A DNA stretch of 5,617 nucleotides from Methanosarcinales archaeon (GTDB taxonomy: Archaea > Halobacteriota > Methanosarcinia > Methanosarcinales > Methanogasteraceae): the NCBI GenBank assembly GCA_030672605.1, contig DAOVGE010000097.1:1-5617 (forward strand). Direction: 5' to 3'. The position numbers and the translations under genes are program-made. A model generated the notes under the pieces. The model saw nothing but the letters and a program-made list of their open reading frames with translations, made no database searches and was not told the origin of the DNA. This document shows, piece by piece, positions 1-5,150 of the stretch (position 1 is the first letter of the stretch; each line of letters opens with the position of its first letter).

Positions 1-358
1 TCTCGGGAATTGCCTCAATCTCCTTTGTTGGCATTCGCAGAACCTCGCTCACCGAATCCACAACCATACCAACGGGAACGCCATCTGGCTCGACCACAAT
101 CATCCGTGAACTGTCGTCTTTATCCTTCTCGGGAAGCCCGAACTTTCTCCGAAGATCGGTTACTGTCGTTACCTGACCCCTGAGATTGGTGACCCCGTCC
201 ACGTAGTAGGAGGTATTCGGAACCGGCGTGGTATCGCGCATGTTTGTGATCTCTCGCACCTGGCTCACATCGACGCCGTAGAGTCCACTATCGAGTGTGA
301 AGATCACGAGTATCGCTTCGTCGGACTGACTCCGGATTGCTTCGTCTGTTTCGTCCAT
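1..358 (-). CDS. cheW: Chemotaxis adaptor protein CheW (3' end off window)
   Basis: CheW is the small cytoplasmic SH3-like adaptor that joins chemoreceptors to the histidine kinase CheA. The first 119 residues are visible and start MDETDEAIRS; the C-terminus lies beyond the left edge (the family is usually 140-170 residues). Residues 16-40 (LVIFTLDSGLYGVDVSQV and on) match the family's opening strand pattern. Residues 55-75 carry the hallmark GVTNLRGQVTTVTDLRRKFG, equivalent to the usual G-INLRG-PV-DLR-FG. Residues 86-110 hold the next conserved strand (MIVVEPDGVPVGMVVDSV). The ATG at 358-356 is preceded by AGGGG at an 8-nt spacing. It lies 22 nt after the receptor stop on the same strand, so the two genes are almost certainly co-transcribed. 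The assignment is secure; only the length and any fused domain are unknown. Confidence 0.93.
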   Translation of the reverse strand, partial: MDETDEAIRSQSDEAILVIFTLDSGLYGVDVSQVREITNMRDTTPVPNTSYYVDGVTNLRGQVTTVTDLRRKFGLPEKDKDDSSRMIVVEPDGVPVGMVVDSVSEVLRMPTKEIEAIPE

Positions 359-366
359 TGTATAAA

Positions 367-371
367 CCCCT
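367..371 (-). promoter_or_regulatory. Ribosome binding site of cheW
   Basis: AGGGG on the minus strand, 8 nt before the cheW ATG. The surrounding string CAGGGGTTTATACA resembles the string before the receptor start (CAGGGGGTATAACAAC), so both genes of the operon seem to use the same G-rich translation signal. This supports both start choices. Confidence 0.5.
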
Positions 372-381
372 GGGGCGCCCC
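372..381. repeat. 10-bp perfect palindrome between receptor gene and cheW
   Basis: GGGGCGCCCC reads the same on both strands. It touches the last base of the receptor stop codon and lies directly before the cheW ribosome binding site. It could be chance in a GC-rich stretch, or a small intercistronic structure. There is no spacer loop, so a strong hairpin is not expected. Confidence 0.35.
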
Positions 382-2489
382 TACGCAGCTCCCATATCCC
401 GCGTCTTGAACTTGCCCAACTCGTTCATCATCATCTGCGCAACATCACTCAAGCCCTGCGCTTCCGCGGTCAGTTCCTGTATCGCCGACGTCTGCTCCTG
501 CACCGCCGATGAACTCTCTTCTGATGCGGATGCGCTCTCCTCGGACACGCTTGCGACCTCGTCGATTGCGGCAACAACTCCCTTAGCGATATCAGCCGCA
601 CGCCCGGCACCGGTATCGATCTCCTGTATCATGGCGTTGACCCCATCCAGTGCGCCGGTCACCTTGTCGACTCCTTCCAGTGCGACGTGTAGCAGTTCCC
701 CGCCTTTTGCCGACTCCTCAACAGCGATTCCGGTTGCTGATATTGCGTTCTCTCCTGAACCCTGTATGCGCTCGACTGCAACCGCTGACTCGGCAGCCGC
801 ATCCTTGACCTTCTCTGCAAGGTTCTTGACAGCATCAGCAACAACAGCAAAGCCCTTGCCAGCTTCACCGGCTCTTGCCGCCTCAATTGCTGCGTTCAAA
901 CCGAGCATGTTGGTCTGATCAGCGACATCGGTTATGACCTCGCCCATGCTTCCGACCCTCTCAATTGCCGTGTTCATCTCGCCCACAGTATCGGATGTCT
1001 TTGCGACACCTTCCTGAATCGACGCCAGACCCTCGAGTGTCTTCTGCGCTGCATCCTGAACCTCCTGTGATATCCGGACAGCTTCGTCTCCCTGCTCTCT
1101 CGATTTGCCTGCATTTACAGATGTCTGCTCGACCTGTGATGCCACATCCACAATACCCCGTGATGCGTTCTGCGCAAGTTCCGCAAGCCTCTGCGAGCCC
1201 TCTGCAACCTGCTGGGATGCGGACGCGAGCTGTTCCATTCCCGCGTTCATCTCCTGTGCTGCCGAGGAGAGTCCCTGCGCCGTCCCGAGCACCCTGTCGC
1301 CAACGCCTCTTGTGCTCGTGATCGTGCTGGAGAGCACATTCACCAGACCGTCAACGGCATTTCCGAGATTGATATAGTCGCCCTTGAGTTCGATCTCTGG
1401 CTTCACGGTCAGATCACCATTGGCAGCACTCTTGGCAATCCTTTCTGTTTCGTTTATGATCGATTGTATGTTCTCCTTCATCTCCCCAAACACCCGTGCA
1501 AGCTCGCCTAACTCGTCGTTCGAGTCAACCTTGATGTCATAGCCAAAGTCACCATCCCTGATCTTGTTTGCGCCGATCATGACCTCGTTTAGTGGATTTG
1601 TGATCGACTTTGAGATTACAGTCGCAATTACTATCCCGAGAACGATTGCGATCACAACGAACGCAACAACCGCAGACTTTGCGCTCGCTGCTGCGGCATC
1701 CGCGTCTGTTTGTGCGCCCACTGCCAGTTCCTGCGCAACCGTCTGAATCGCCCTCCCGTGGGTTACAAGCGGACCGGTGGTGGCAACATATTCATCGATA
1801 CTGTTTACGATTGAGACAAGTTCCATAAACGTTGCCTGGTATGCCCCAATCTCTCTCTTGATCGCGCTCTTGTCCGAAGCAGTAAGGGCGGATGCATCAA
1901 TTGCTGCCTGAAGTGTGCTTACTGCACCCTTCGTATCATCGACATACTTCGCATCGTGGCGCATGATGAAGTTCTTCTCATCACGCCTGATCACCTGAAG
2001 ATCGAGCAACAGTCCAGCCGATTCCGCGCTGTCTAGATAGGTTGCACCCCTGATGCCATTCTCAATCGCTCTTGCATCGGCTGCACACTCCTCCTCGATT
2101 GCGCGCATCGCCCGCGTCTCCTTCACCAGTTCGGCAAACGCGCTCTCGTAAGCAATGACACCTGATTCACCCTCTGCGAGGAGTGTCTTATCCGCACTTC
2201 TTGTGACGAGTGCCGTCGCTTCACCGACGTGTGCTTTCAGGTGCGTTATTACTTCTGCATGTCGATCGAGTTCTTGTTGACGCTCCCTTAACTGATAGTT
2301 CTTCTCCTGCTGCCGGACTTCGAGTACGTTGATCTCGATTCCATCAGCCGTCTCGAGCAGCATGACAGCGTTGTTCATAGTCGTTACCTGCGAATACGCA
2401 GTGATCCCAAGCCCGGCTGTCAGAAGCAGCACGAGCCCAAAGCCAGCCACCAATTTCTTGTTGACTGACATATTGTTCAGTATGTTCAC
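381..2489 (-). CDS. Methyl-accepting chemotaxis protein with HBM-type sensor
   Basis: Transmembrane chemoreceptor controlling CheA through CheW; 702 residues from the GTG at 2489. Residue positions are approximate. TM1 is 13-32. The extracellular sensor, 35-266, is helical and has two EKN(Y/F)xxR motifs near 62 and 171, as in the helical bimodular (HBM) family that binds small organic ligands. TM2 is 273-294, HAMP 295-348, and a second HAMP-like segment 349-391. The signalling coiled coil is 401-686, with the conserved tip near 520-560 (DQTNMLGLNAAIEAARAGE, then GKGFAVVADAVKNLAEK). Glu/Gln/Ser/Ala-rich stretches near 640-672 fit methylation sites. No CheR-binding pentapeptide ends the protein (it stops at TRDMGAA). 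The frame stays open to an ATG at 2636, but the extra residues are His/Arg-rich and receptor-unlike. The GTG has AGGGGG 9 nt upstream and gives a normal MNILNNMSVNKKLVAGFG start. The ligand is unknown. Confidence 0.95.
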   Translation of the reverse strand: MNILNNMSVNKKLVAGFGLVLLLTAGLGITAYSQVTTMNNAVMLLETADGIEINVLEVRQQEKNYQLRERQQELDRHAEVITHLKAHVGEATALVTRSADKTLLAEGESGVIAYESAFAELVKETRAMRAIEEECAADARAIENGIRGATYLDSAESAGLLLDLQVIRRDEKNFIMRHDAKYVDDTKGAVSTLQAAIDASALTASDKSAIKREIGAYQATFMELVSIVNSIDEYVATTGPLVTHGRAIQTVAQELAVGAQTDADAAAASAKSAVVAFVVIAIVLGIVIATVISKSITNPLNEVMIGANKIRDGDFGYDIKVDSNDELGELARVFGEMKENIQSIINETERIAKSAANGDLTVKPEIELKGDYINLGNAVDGLVNVLSSTITSTRGVGDRVLGTAQGLSSAAQEMNAGMEQLASASQQVAEGSQRLAELAQNASRGIVDVASQVEQTSVNAGKSREQGDEAVRISQEVQDAAQKTLEGLASIQEGVAKTSDTVGEMNTAIERVGSMGEVITDVADQTNMLGLNAAIEAARAGEAGKGFAVVADAVKNLAEKVKDAAAESAVAVERIQGSGENAISATGIAVEESAKGGELLHVALEGVDKVTGALDGVNAMIQEIDTGAGRAADIAKGVVAAIDEVASVSEESASASEESSSAVQEQTSAIQELTAEAQGLSDVAQMMMNELGKFKTRDMGAA

Positions 2490-2569
2490 GTTGTTATACC
2501 CCCTGTGTGTTGTGTAGTGTTGATTAGCATCATCAGTTTTACTGCGGTCTCGGTACACTCCATGTTCAT
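2486..2569 (-). CDS. Possible 27-residue leader peptide overlapping the receptor start
   Basis: A short reading frame starts at ATG 2569 (MNMECTETAVKLMML...) and ends in TGA at 2488-2486. Its stop overlaps the receptor GTG in a GTGA arrangement, the 4-nt overlap typical of translational coupling. A run of seven G lies 5 nt before its ATG, similar in style to the G-rich signals before the receptor and cheW. No family is recognised and the frame is short enough to arise by chance. If real, it could couple or tune receptor translation. The alternative is plain untranslated leader. Confidence 0.28.
   Translation of the reverse strand: MNMECTETAVKLMMLINTTQHTGGITT
2499..2504 (-). promoter_or_regulatory. 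Ribosome binding site deciding the receptor GTG start
   Basis: AGGGGG on the minus strand, 9 nt before GTG 2489. It supports this start over the in-frame ATG at 2471, which would shorten the protein by six residues, and over the ATG at 2636, which adds 49 unlikely residues. Confidence 0.5.
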
Positions 2570-2660
2570 GTTTACCCCCCCGGTATGTTCTATTGTGGTG
2601 GGATACTCTTCGCACATCGTGCTGACTAACTCCCACCGTATGATATTATGTTGCTTATGG

Positions 2661-2668
2661 CATATAAG
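2661..2668 (-). promoter_or_regulatory. TATA-like box of the receptor-cheW operon
   Basis: CTTATATG on the minus strand fits the archaeal TATA pattern (Y-T-T-A-T-A-T-A). Transcription would begin about 25 nt downstream, near 2638-2642, giving a leader of roughly 150 nt before the GTG. That leader would include the possible small peptide. The element is nearly symmetrical, so its direction is inferred from the gene it faces. Confidence 0.35.
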
Positions 2669-2753
2669 TGTTGGTGTCTGTGCAAGCTCACCGGAGGGGC
2701 GTACAGGTGCCGATTTCCTGAAAGAGTCTACGTCATAGTCTCCGGATTGGATT

Positions 2754-2792
2754 TGACCCCATCAGTTTTTTTAAGCGATCGGGTGGAAGATT
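2754..2792 (+). promoter_or_regulatory. Conserved upstream box, first copy (before gene remnant)
   Basis: These 39 nt are identical to the 38 nt at 5108-5145 except for one extra T in the T-run (seven here, six there). The box reads TGACCCCATCAG, the T-run, AAGCGATCGGG, then TGGAAGATT. It contains a T-rich TATA-like part and a GGTGG that could act as a ribosome binding site. Here it precedes only a dead gene fragment, so it is probably a relic. Its match to the second copy is higher than that of the coding part that follows. Confidence 0.6.
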
Positions 2793-2797
2793 CCGGT

Positions 2798-2892
2798 ACG
2801 GAACAAGAAGAAACAAAACTATCACGTCAGGAAGTCGGGGTATTGTTTAGGGGGGAATTAAGATAGATCGAATCTGCCAGGGGATAAAACCC
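2798..2892 (+). pseudogene. 5' remnant of a DUF3782-like PD-(D/E)XK gene
   Basis: This is a decayed relative of the gene at 5151. Codons from 2798 read TEQEETKLSRQEVGVLFR against MSQEETKLSSQEVWALFR in the intact gene. The start codon has become ACG. After 2851 about 202 nt present in the intact gene (5205-5406) are missing, which removes the coiled-coil part. The sequence resumes in another frame at 2854 as GIKIDRICQGIKP against GIRIDRIYQRIKA. The original frame then ends at TAG 2864-2866. The junction lies in a run of six G, where the intact gene has GGG on one side and GGGG on the other, so slippage or end joining there is plausible. Similarity stops at about 2892. The catalytic core is absent, so no function is expected. 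Confidence 0.82.
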
Positions 2893-2968
2893 CTCAACAC
2901 CAGAGAACCTTCTTTTTGAGACTTGTTCATCGTTGATCCAGATGACTTTTGAAGGAGCGCACCCACAG

Positions 2969-2980
2969 GGTTAAATAACC
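2969..2980 (+). promoter_or_regulatory. TATA-like box of the ATPase gene, inside a small inverted repeat
   Basis: TTAAATAA at 2971-2978 is centred about 26 nt before the ATG at 3001, which is the archaeal TATA-to-start distance. Transcription would therefore begin at or beside the start codon. The box sits in GGTTA-AA-TAACC, an inverted repeat with 5-nt arms. No Shine-Dalgarno is visible before the ATG, which agrees with a leaderless mRNA. Confidence 0.5.
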
Positions 2981-2987
2981 GGACACA

Positions 2988-3000
2988 AAAGATAATCTTT
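2988..3000. repeat. 13-bp inverted repeat abutting the ATPase start codon
   Basis: AAAGAT-A-ATCTTT is a perfect palindrome with a single central base, ending at the base before the ATG. It spans the predicted transcription start, so a repressor bound here would block initiation. It may be an operator, or chance in AT-rich DNA. Confidence 0.35.
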
Positions 3001-4404
3001 ATGATCCGGTTTATCAATCGAAGAACAGAACTCGATTTCCTCAAAAGAAAATTCGATGCGTCAGGCGCCCAATTTGTGGTTATCTATGGCAGAAGGAGAG
3101 TTGGGAAGACCGAATTGATAAAACAGTTCTGTGGTGGTAAAAAAGCGCTCTATTTTCTTGCGGATAGACGGGGGACATTGTTGAATCTGGAACGATTTGC
3201 TGAAAAGGCAGCAGACCATTTCAACGACATCTCGCCGCGAGTGGAAAGTTTTTACGATCTTTTCAGGTATCTGGTTCGGCATATCGGTTCCGAAAGATAT
3301 GTAATCGTAATTGATGAATTTTCATACCTTATAGAACGAGATGACACGATCCCTTCCGTATTTCAAGTGATATGGGACGAATGTCTGAAAAAGGAGAATA
3401 TTATGCTGATCCTTTGCGGCTCATCCGTCTCAATGATGGCAGAAGGCACGCTTTCGGAAAAGTCGCCATTGTACGGGCGGAGGACCGGTCAATGGAAACT
3501 TGAGTCCTTAAAAGCATACCACCTACCGGAAGTTTACCCGGGAATCGATTTTGAAAGAGCCGTTGAATTTTACAGTGCTCTTGGTGGGATTCCCCTCTAC
3601 CTCCTTGAATTCGATTCCGAAAAAGATGTGTTCGGAAATATAAGAGAACATATCCTGACAAAAGGCGAGATTCTGTATGAAGAAACAGAGACGTTGTTGA
3701 AAGAAGAGTTGAGGGAGTACTATTTATATATTTCTATATTTGAGGCTATCGCAAAAGGCAAAACCCGGCTCGTCGAGATCTCCGATCATTCGAAGGTACC
3801 TCAGAAAGATCTTCCCAAGTACGTGGGCACGCTGATGAGACTTGAGCTGGTAGGAAAAGAACACCCGGTAACCGAATCTGAAAGAAGCAAGAAGACGAGA
3901 TACTTCATAAAAGATAATTTTTTCAGGTTTTATTTTAGATATGTGCACCCGAACAAAGCAGAGATAGAGTATGGATATCCTGATAAGGTAGTTTCGGTGA
4001 TAAAAAAAGATTTTAACTCTTTTGTTGGTACCACATTTGAAAATATCGCCAGTGATTTCATGATGAAACCGGAAAACCTGGAAAAACTGCCATTTTCTTT
4101 CAGCAGGATGGGGCGACAGTGGGGTAAAATCAAAGGTGCGCCCAGAGGCAAAAATACGTACGAGATCGATATTGTTGGTTTAAATGATAAATCTAAAGAG
4201 ATAATGTTTATCGAATGTAAGTGGAAAGAATTGAGCGAAAGAGATGCGATTGAAGTTTTGAATGAAGTTAAAGAAAAATCAAGGTTTGTGCAGTGGGAGA
4301 TCGGGGCAAGAAAGGAATATTTTGGGGTTATTGCGAAAAGGGTTGAGGGAAAGGATAGAATAAGGGCACAAGGGTTTTTTGTATCTGATCTGGATGATTT
4401 TTAA
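3001..4404 (+). CDS. Archaeal P-loop ATPase with C-terminal DUF234 nuclease-like domain
   Basis: 467 residues, the usual size for the archaeal ATPase_2/DUF234 group, whose cellular role is not established. Walker A is GRRRVGKTE at 30-38 and Walker B VIVIDEF at 101-107. CGSSVSMM near 139-146 is the sensor region, and SPLYGRRTGQWKL at 155-167 is the family's conserved follow-on segment. Residues about 250-290 look like a winged helix (TRLVEISDHSKVPQKDLPKYV). YFIKDNFFRFYFRY at 301-314 begins the DUF234 part. The tail holds a PD-(D/E)XK-like core, EIDIVG with D390 and then IECK with E405 and K407. No signal peptide or membrane segment is seen, so it is probably cytoplasmic. The ATG at 3001 is chosen because MIRFINRRTELDFL is the typical family start and a TATA-like box lies 26 nt upstream. 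The gene is much AT-richer than its neighbours, which suggests transfer. It appears monocistronic. Confidence 0.9.
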   Translation: MIRFINRRTELDFLKRKFDASGAQFVVIYGRRRVGKTELIKQFCGGKKALYFLADRRGTLLNLERFAEKAADHFNDISPRVESFYDLFRYLVRHIGSERYVIVIDEFSYLIERDDTIPSVFQVIWDECLKKENIMLILCGSSVSMMAEGTLSEKSPLYGRRTGQWKLESLKAYHLPEVYPGIDFERAVEFYSALGGIPLYLLEFDSEKDVFGNIREHILTKGEILYEETETLLKEELREYYLYISIFEAIAKGKTRLVEISDHSKVPQKDLPKYVGTLMRLELVGKEHPVTESERSKKTRYFIKDNFFRFYFRYVHPNKAEIEYGYPDKVVSVIKKDFNSFVGTTFENIASDFMMKPENLEKLPFSFSRMGRQWGKIKGAPRGKNTYEIDIVGLNDKSKEIMFIECKWKELSERDAIEVLNEVKEKSRFVQWEIGARKEYFGVIAKRVEGKDRIRAQGFFVSDLDDF

Positions 4405-4405
4405 G

Positions 4406-4474
4406 GTTCTTCGCTGTTTTGTATGGGTAACACGAGTACCCATTCTGCTAAATGGGGCATCGGTGCAGAAGAAC
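4406..4474 (+). terminator. Nested hairpins just after the ATPase stop
   Basis: An inner hairpin pairs ATGGGTA (4423-4429) with TACCCAT (4437-4443) around a 7-nt loop. An outer 7-bp stem pairs GTTCTTC (4406-4412) with GAAGAAC (4468-4474). The outer stem starts 2 nt after the stop codon. A second AATGGGGCAT at 4451-4460 offers alternative pairing with the CCCAT arm. No T-run follows directly, so it is a weak terminator candidate and could instead protect the mRNA 3' end. Confidence 0.35.
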
Positions 4475-4500
4475 TATCCCGGATAAACCATGGAGAATAA

Positions 4501-4609
4501 AACCACAGAGGACACAGAGAGTCACAGAGAGATGTAACCCGTTTTAAGATGGGATTTACGAGTAATGGTCAATATGAAAACTCTGTGTCCCTCTGTGACC
4601 TCTGTGGTT
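4501..4609. repeat. Inverted-repeat element built of CACAGAG units
   Basis: The arms 4501-4529 and 4581-4609 are inverted copies of 29 bp with 26 matches, around a 51-nt centre. Each arm contains three CACAGAG units spaced 9-10 nt apart (left arm at 4504, 4513 and 4523). The element is followed by AT-rich sequence (4610-4635) and encodes no protein. From general knowledge, short intergenic repeats of the CCACAGAGG-CACAGAG type recur in many environmental bacterial and archaeal genomes. They are usually interpreted as palindromic intergenic elements or very small non-autonomous mobile elements. Transcribed, it would form a long hairpin. Confidence 0.75.
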
Positions 4610-4758
4610 AATTATCTATAAAAAATAATAAAGAATTTCATCACCACGACTCACCCCGGTCAGGTCACCTTGATTTCCAACCACCCACACGAAATAGCGA
4701 AGAGCCATTTTGTTCTCGGTTGCGGGGGTGCCTGAAACTATTGAGAGTACTATAGTCG
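4610..4758. other. Intergenic stretch with no gene seen
   Basis: It starts AT-rich (TTATCTATAAAAAATAATAA), then becomes mixed. No coding frame with a plausible protein was found on either strand, and no tRNA-like fold or tandem repeat is evident. Open frames crossing it look like translated repeat sequence. Confidence 0.5.
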
Positions 4759-4785
4759 AGCGCACGGCATAAACTGCGCTTTTTT
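4759..4785 (+). terminator. Terminator-like hairpin with T-run
   Basis: AGCGCA (4759-4764) pairs perfectly with TGCGCT (4775-4780) around a 10-nt loop and is followed by TTTTT (4781-4785). The layout matches an intrinsic terminator on the plus strand, and T-runs alone can terminate archaeal transcription. The nearest intact upstream gene ends 355 nt earlier, so it may serve a lost gene, a long 3' region or an unseen small RNA. Confidence 0.4.
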
Positions 4786-4844
4786 GTAATGGTCAGTCGG
4801 ATGTGCGACAGCACGAAAGACGTGGAGACGTGGGTTGACGATAC

Positions 4845-4902
4845 CCTTCGCGTCTCTCTCGCCTTTCTCGTTAAATTGGAAAGAGAACGCAAAGACGCGA
4901 GG
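4845..4902. repeat. Second inverted repeat (CGCGTCT / AGACGCG type)
   Basis: The left arm is about 4845-4869 and the right arm about 4878-4902. Perfect cores CGCGTCT (4849-4855) and AGACGCG (4893-4899) are joined by imperfect pairing (CTTTCTC with GAAAGAG). The right side continues as GACACAAAG, resembling the CACAGAG units of the element at 4501. It is likely another palindromic intergenic element. Similar AACGCAAAGACGC repeats are, from general knowledge, common between genes in anaerobe genomes. Confidence 0.5.
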
Positions 4903-4961
4903 ACACAAAGATTAAAAAACCACACCCCCTTGGCATCTTTGAAAACCACAGAATTCATCAG

Positions 4962-5063
4962 AATCCGAAATTTGCAGACCGCCAGGGATTGTTCGTGATC
5001 GGGCAGAGCGGGGATACTGTTGCAATACTGAATGACGAGAGTTTCAAGCCAAAGGCGTGGTGA
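4962..5063 (+). pseudogene. 3' remnant of a DUF3782-like gene
   Basis: The frame ending in TGA 5061-5063 reads NPKFADRQGLFVIGQSG and then DTVAILNDESFKPKAW. This is protein-like: a beta-strand pair (GLFVIGQSG, TVAILND) and a closing FKPKAW, which is how I recall DUF3782-type PD-(D/E)XK proteins ending. The frame is open back to a TAA at 4872 but has no ATG, and upstream it runs into the repeat at 4845-4902, so only the tail of a gene survives. The true left border of the homology is uncertain (between about 4950 and 4975). It lies 44 nt before the conserved box and 87 nt before the intact gene at 5151, on the same strand. It may be the missing end of the remnant at 2798. The family name is from memory; the protein-like character of the frame is seen directly. 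Confidence 0.5.
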
Positions 5064-5107
5064 TTCTCTGATGCGATGCTCCGTACTCTCGACTGTTCTT
5101 CTTGGTC

Positions 5108-5145
5108 TGACCCCATCAGTTTTTTAAGCGATCGGGTGGAAGATT
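5108..5145 (+). promoter_or_regulatory. Conserved upstream box, second copy (before the intact gene)
   Basis: This 38-nt block matches 2754-2792 with a single T length difference. Its T-run with AAG (5120-5127) lies 24-31 nt before the ATG, a possible TATA-like position. GGTGG at 5135-5139, 11 nt before the ATG, could be a ribosome binding site. It probably carries the promoter and start signals of the gene at 5151, but which part is functional is inferred. Confidence 0.5.
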
Positions 5146-5150
5146 TTGAT

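Noticed and set aside
337..918. Open frame on the plus strand opposite the receptor (193 codons)
   Set aside because: Ser/Ala/Thr-rich mirror of the receptor coding strand; no recognisable fold and fully covered by a secure gene.
2490..2636. N-terminal extension of the receptor to an ATG at 2636
   Set aside because: The added 49 residues are His/Arg-rich and unlike any receptor start. The GTG at 2489 has a good G-rich site and yields a normal cytoplasmic N-terminus just before TM1.
2648..2866. Plus-strand frame of 72 codons reading into the 5' gene remnant
   Set aside because: Only its second half (from about 2798) resembles the DUF3782-like gene. The first half is unrelated intergenic sequence joined by chance after loss of the real start codon.
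2847..3044. Minus-strand frame of 65 codons across the ATPase promoter
   Set aside because: It overlaps the remnant and the ATPase start and shows no family features.
4501..4609. CRISPR array
   Set aside because: The repeated CACAGAG units are too short, are spaced 9-10 nt and occur in inverted arms; there are no spacers of 30-40 nt.
4665..4958. Minus-strand frame of 97 codons
   Set aside because: Its centre (LCVLASLRSLSNLTRKAR) is the translated inverted repeat at 4845-4902, and it has no protein-like organisation elsewhere.
4789..4998. Plus-strand frame of 69 codons
   Set aside because: It runs through the repeat, and the protein-like tail there is in a different frame.
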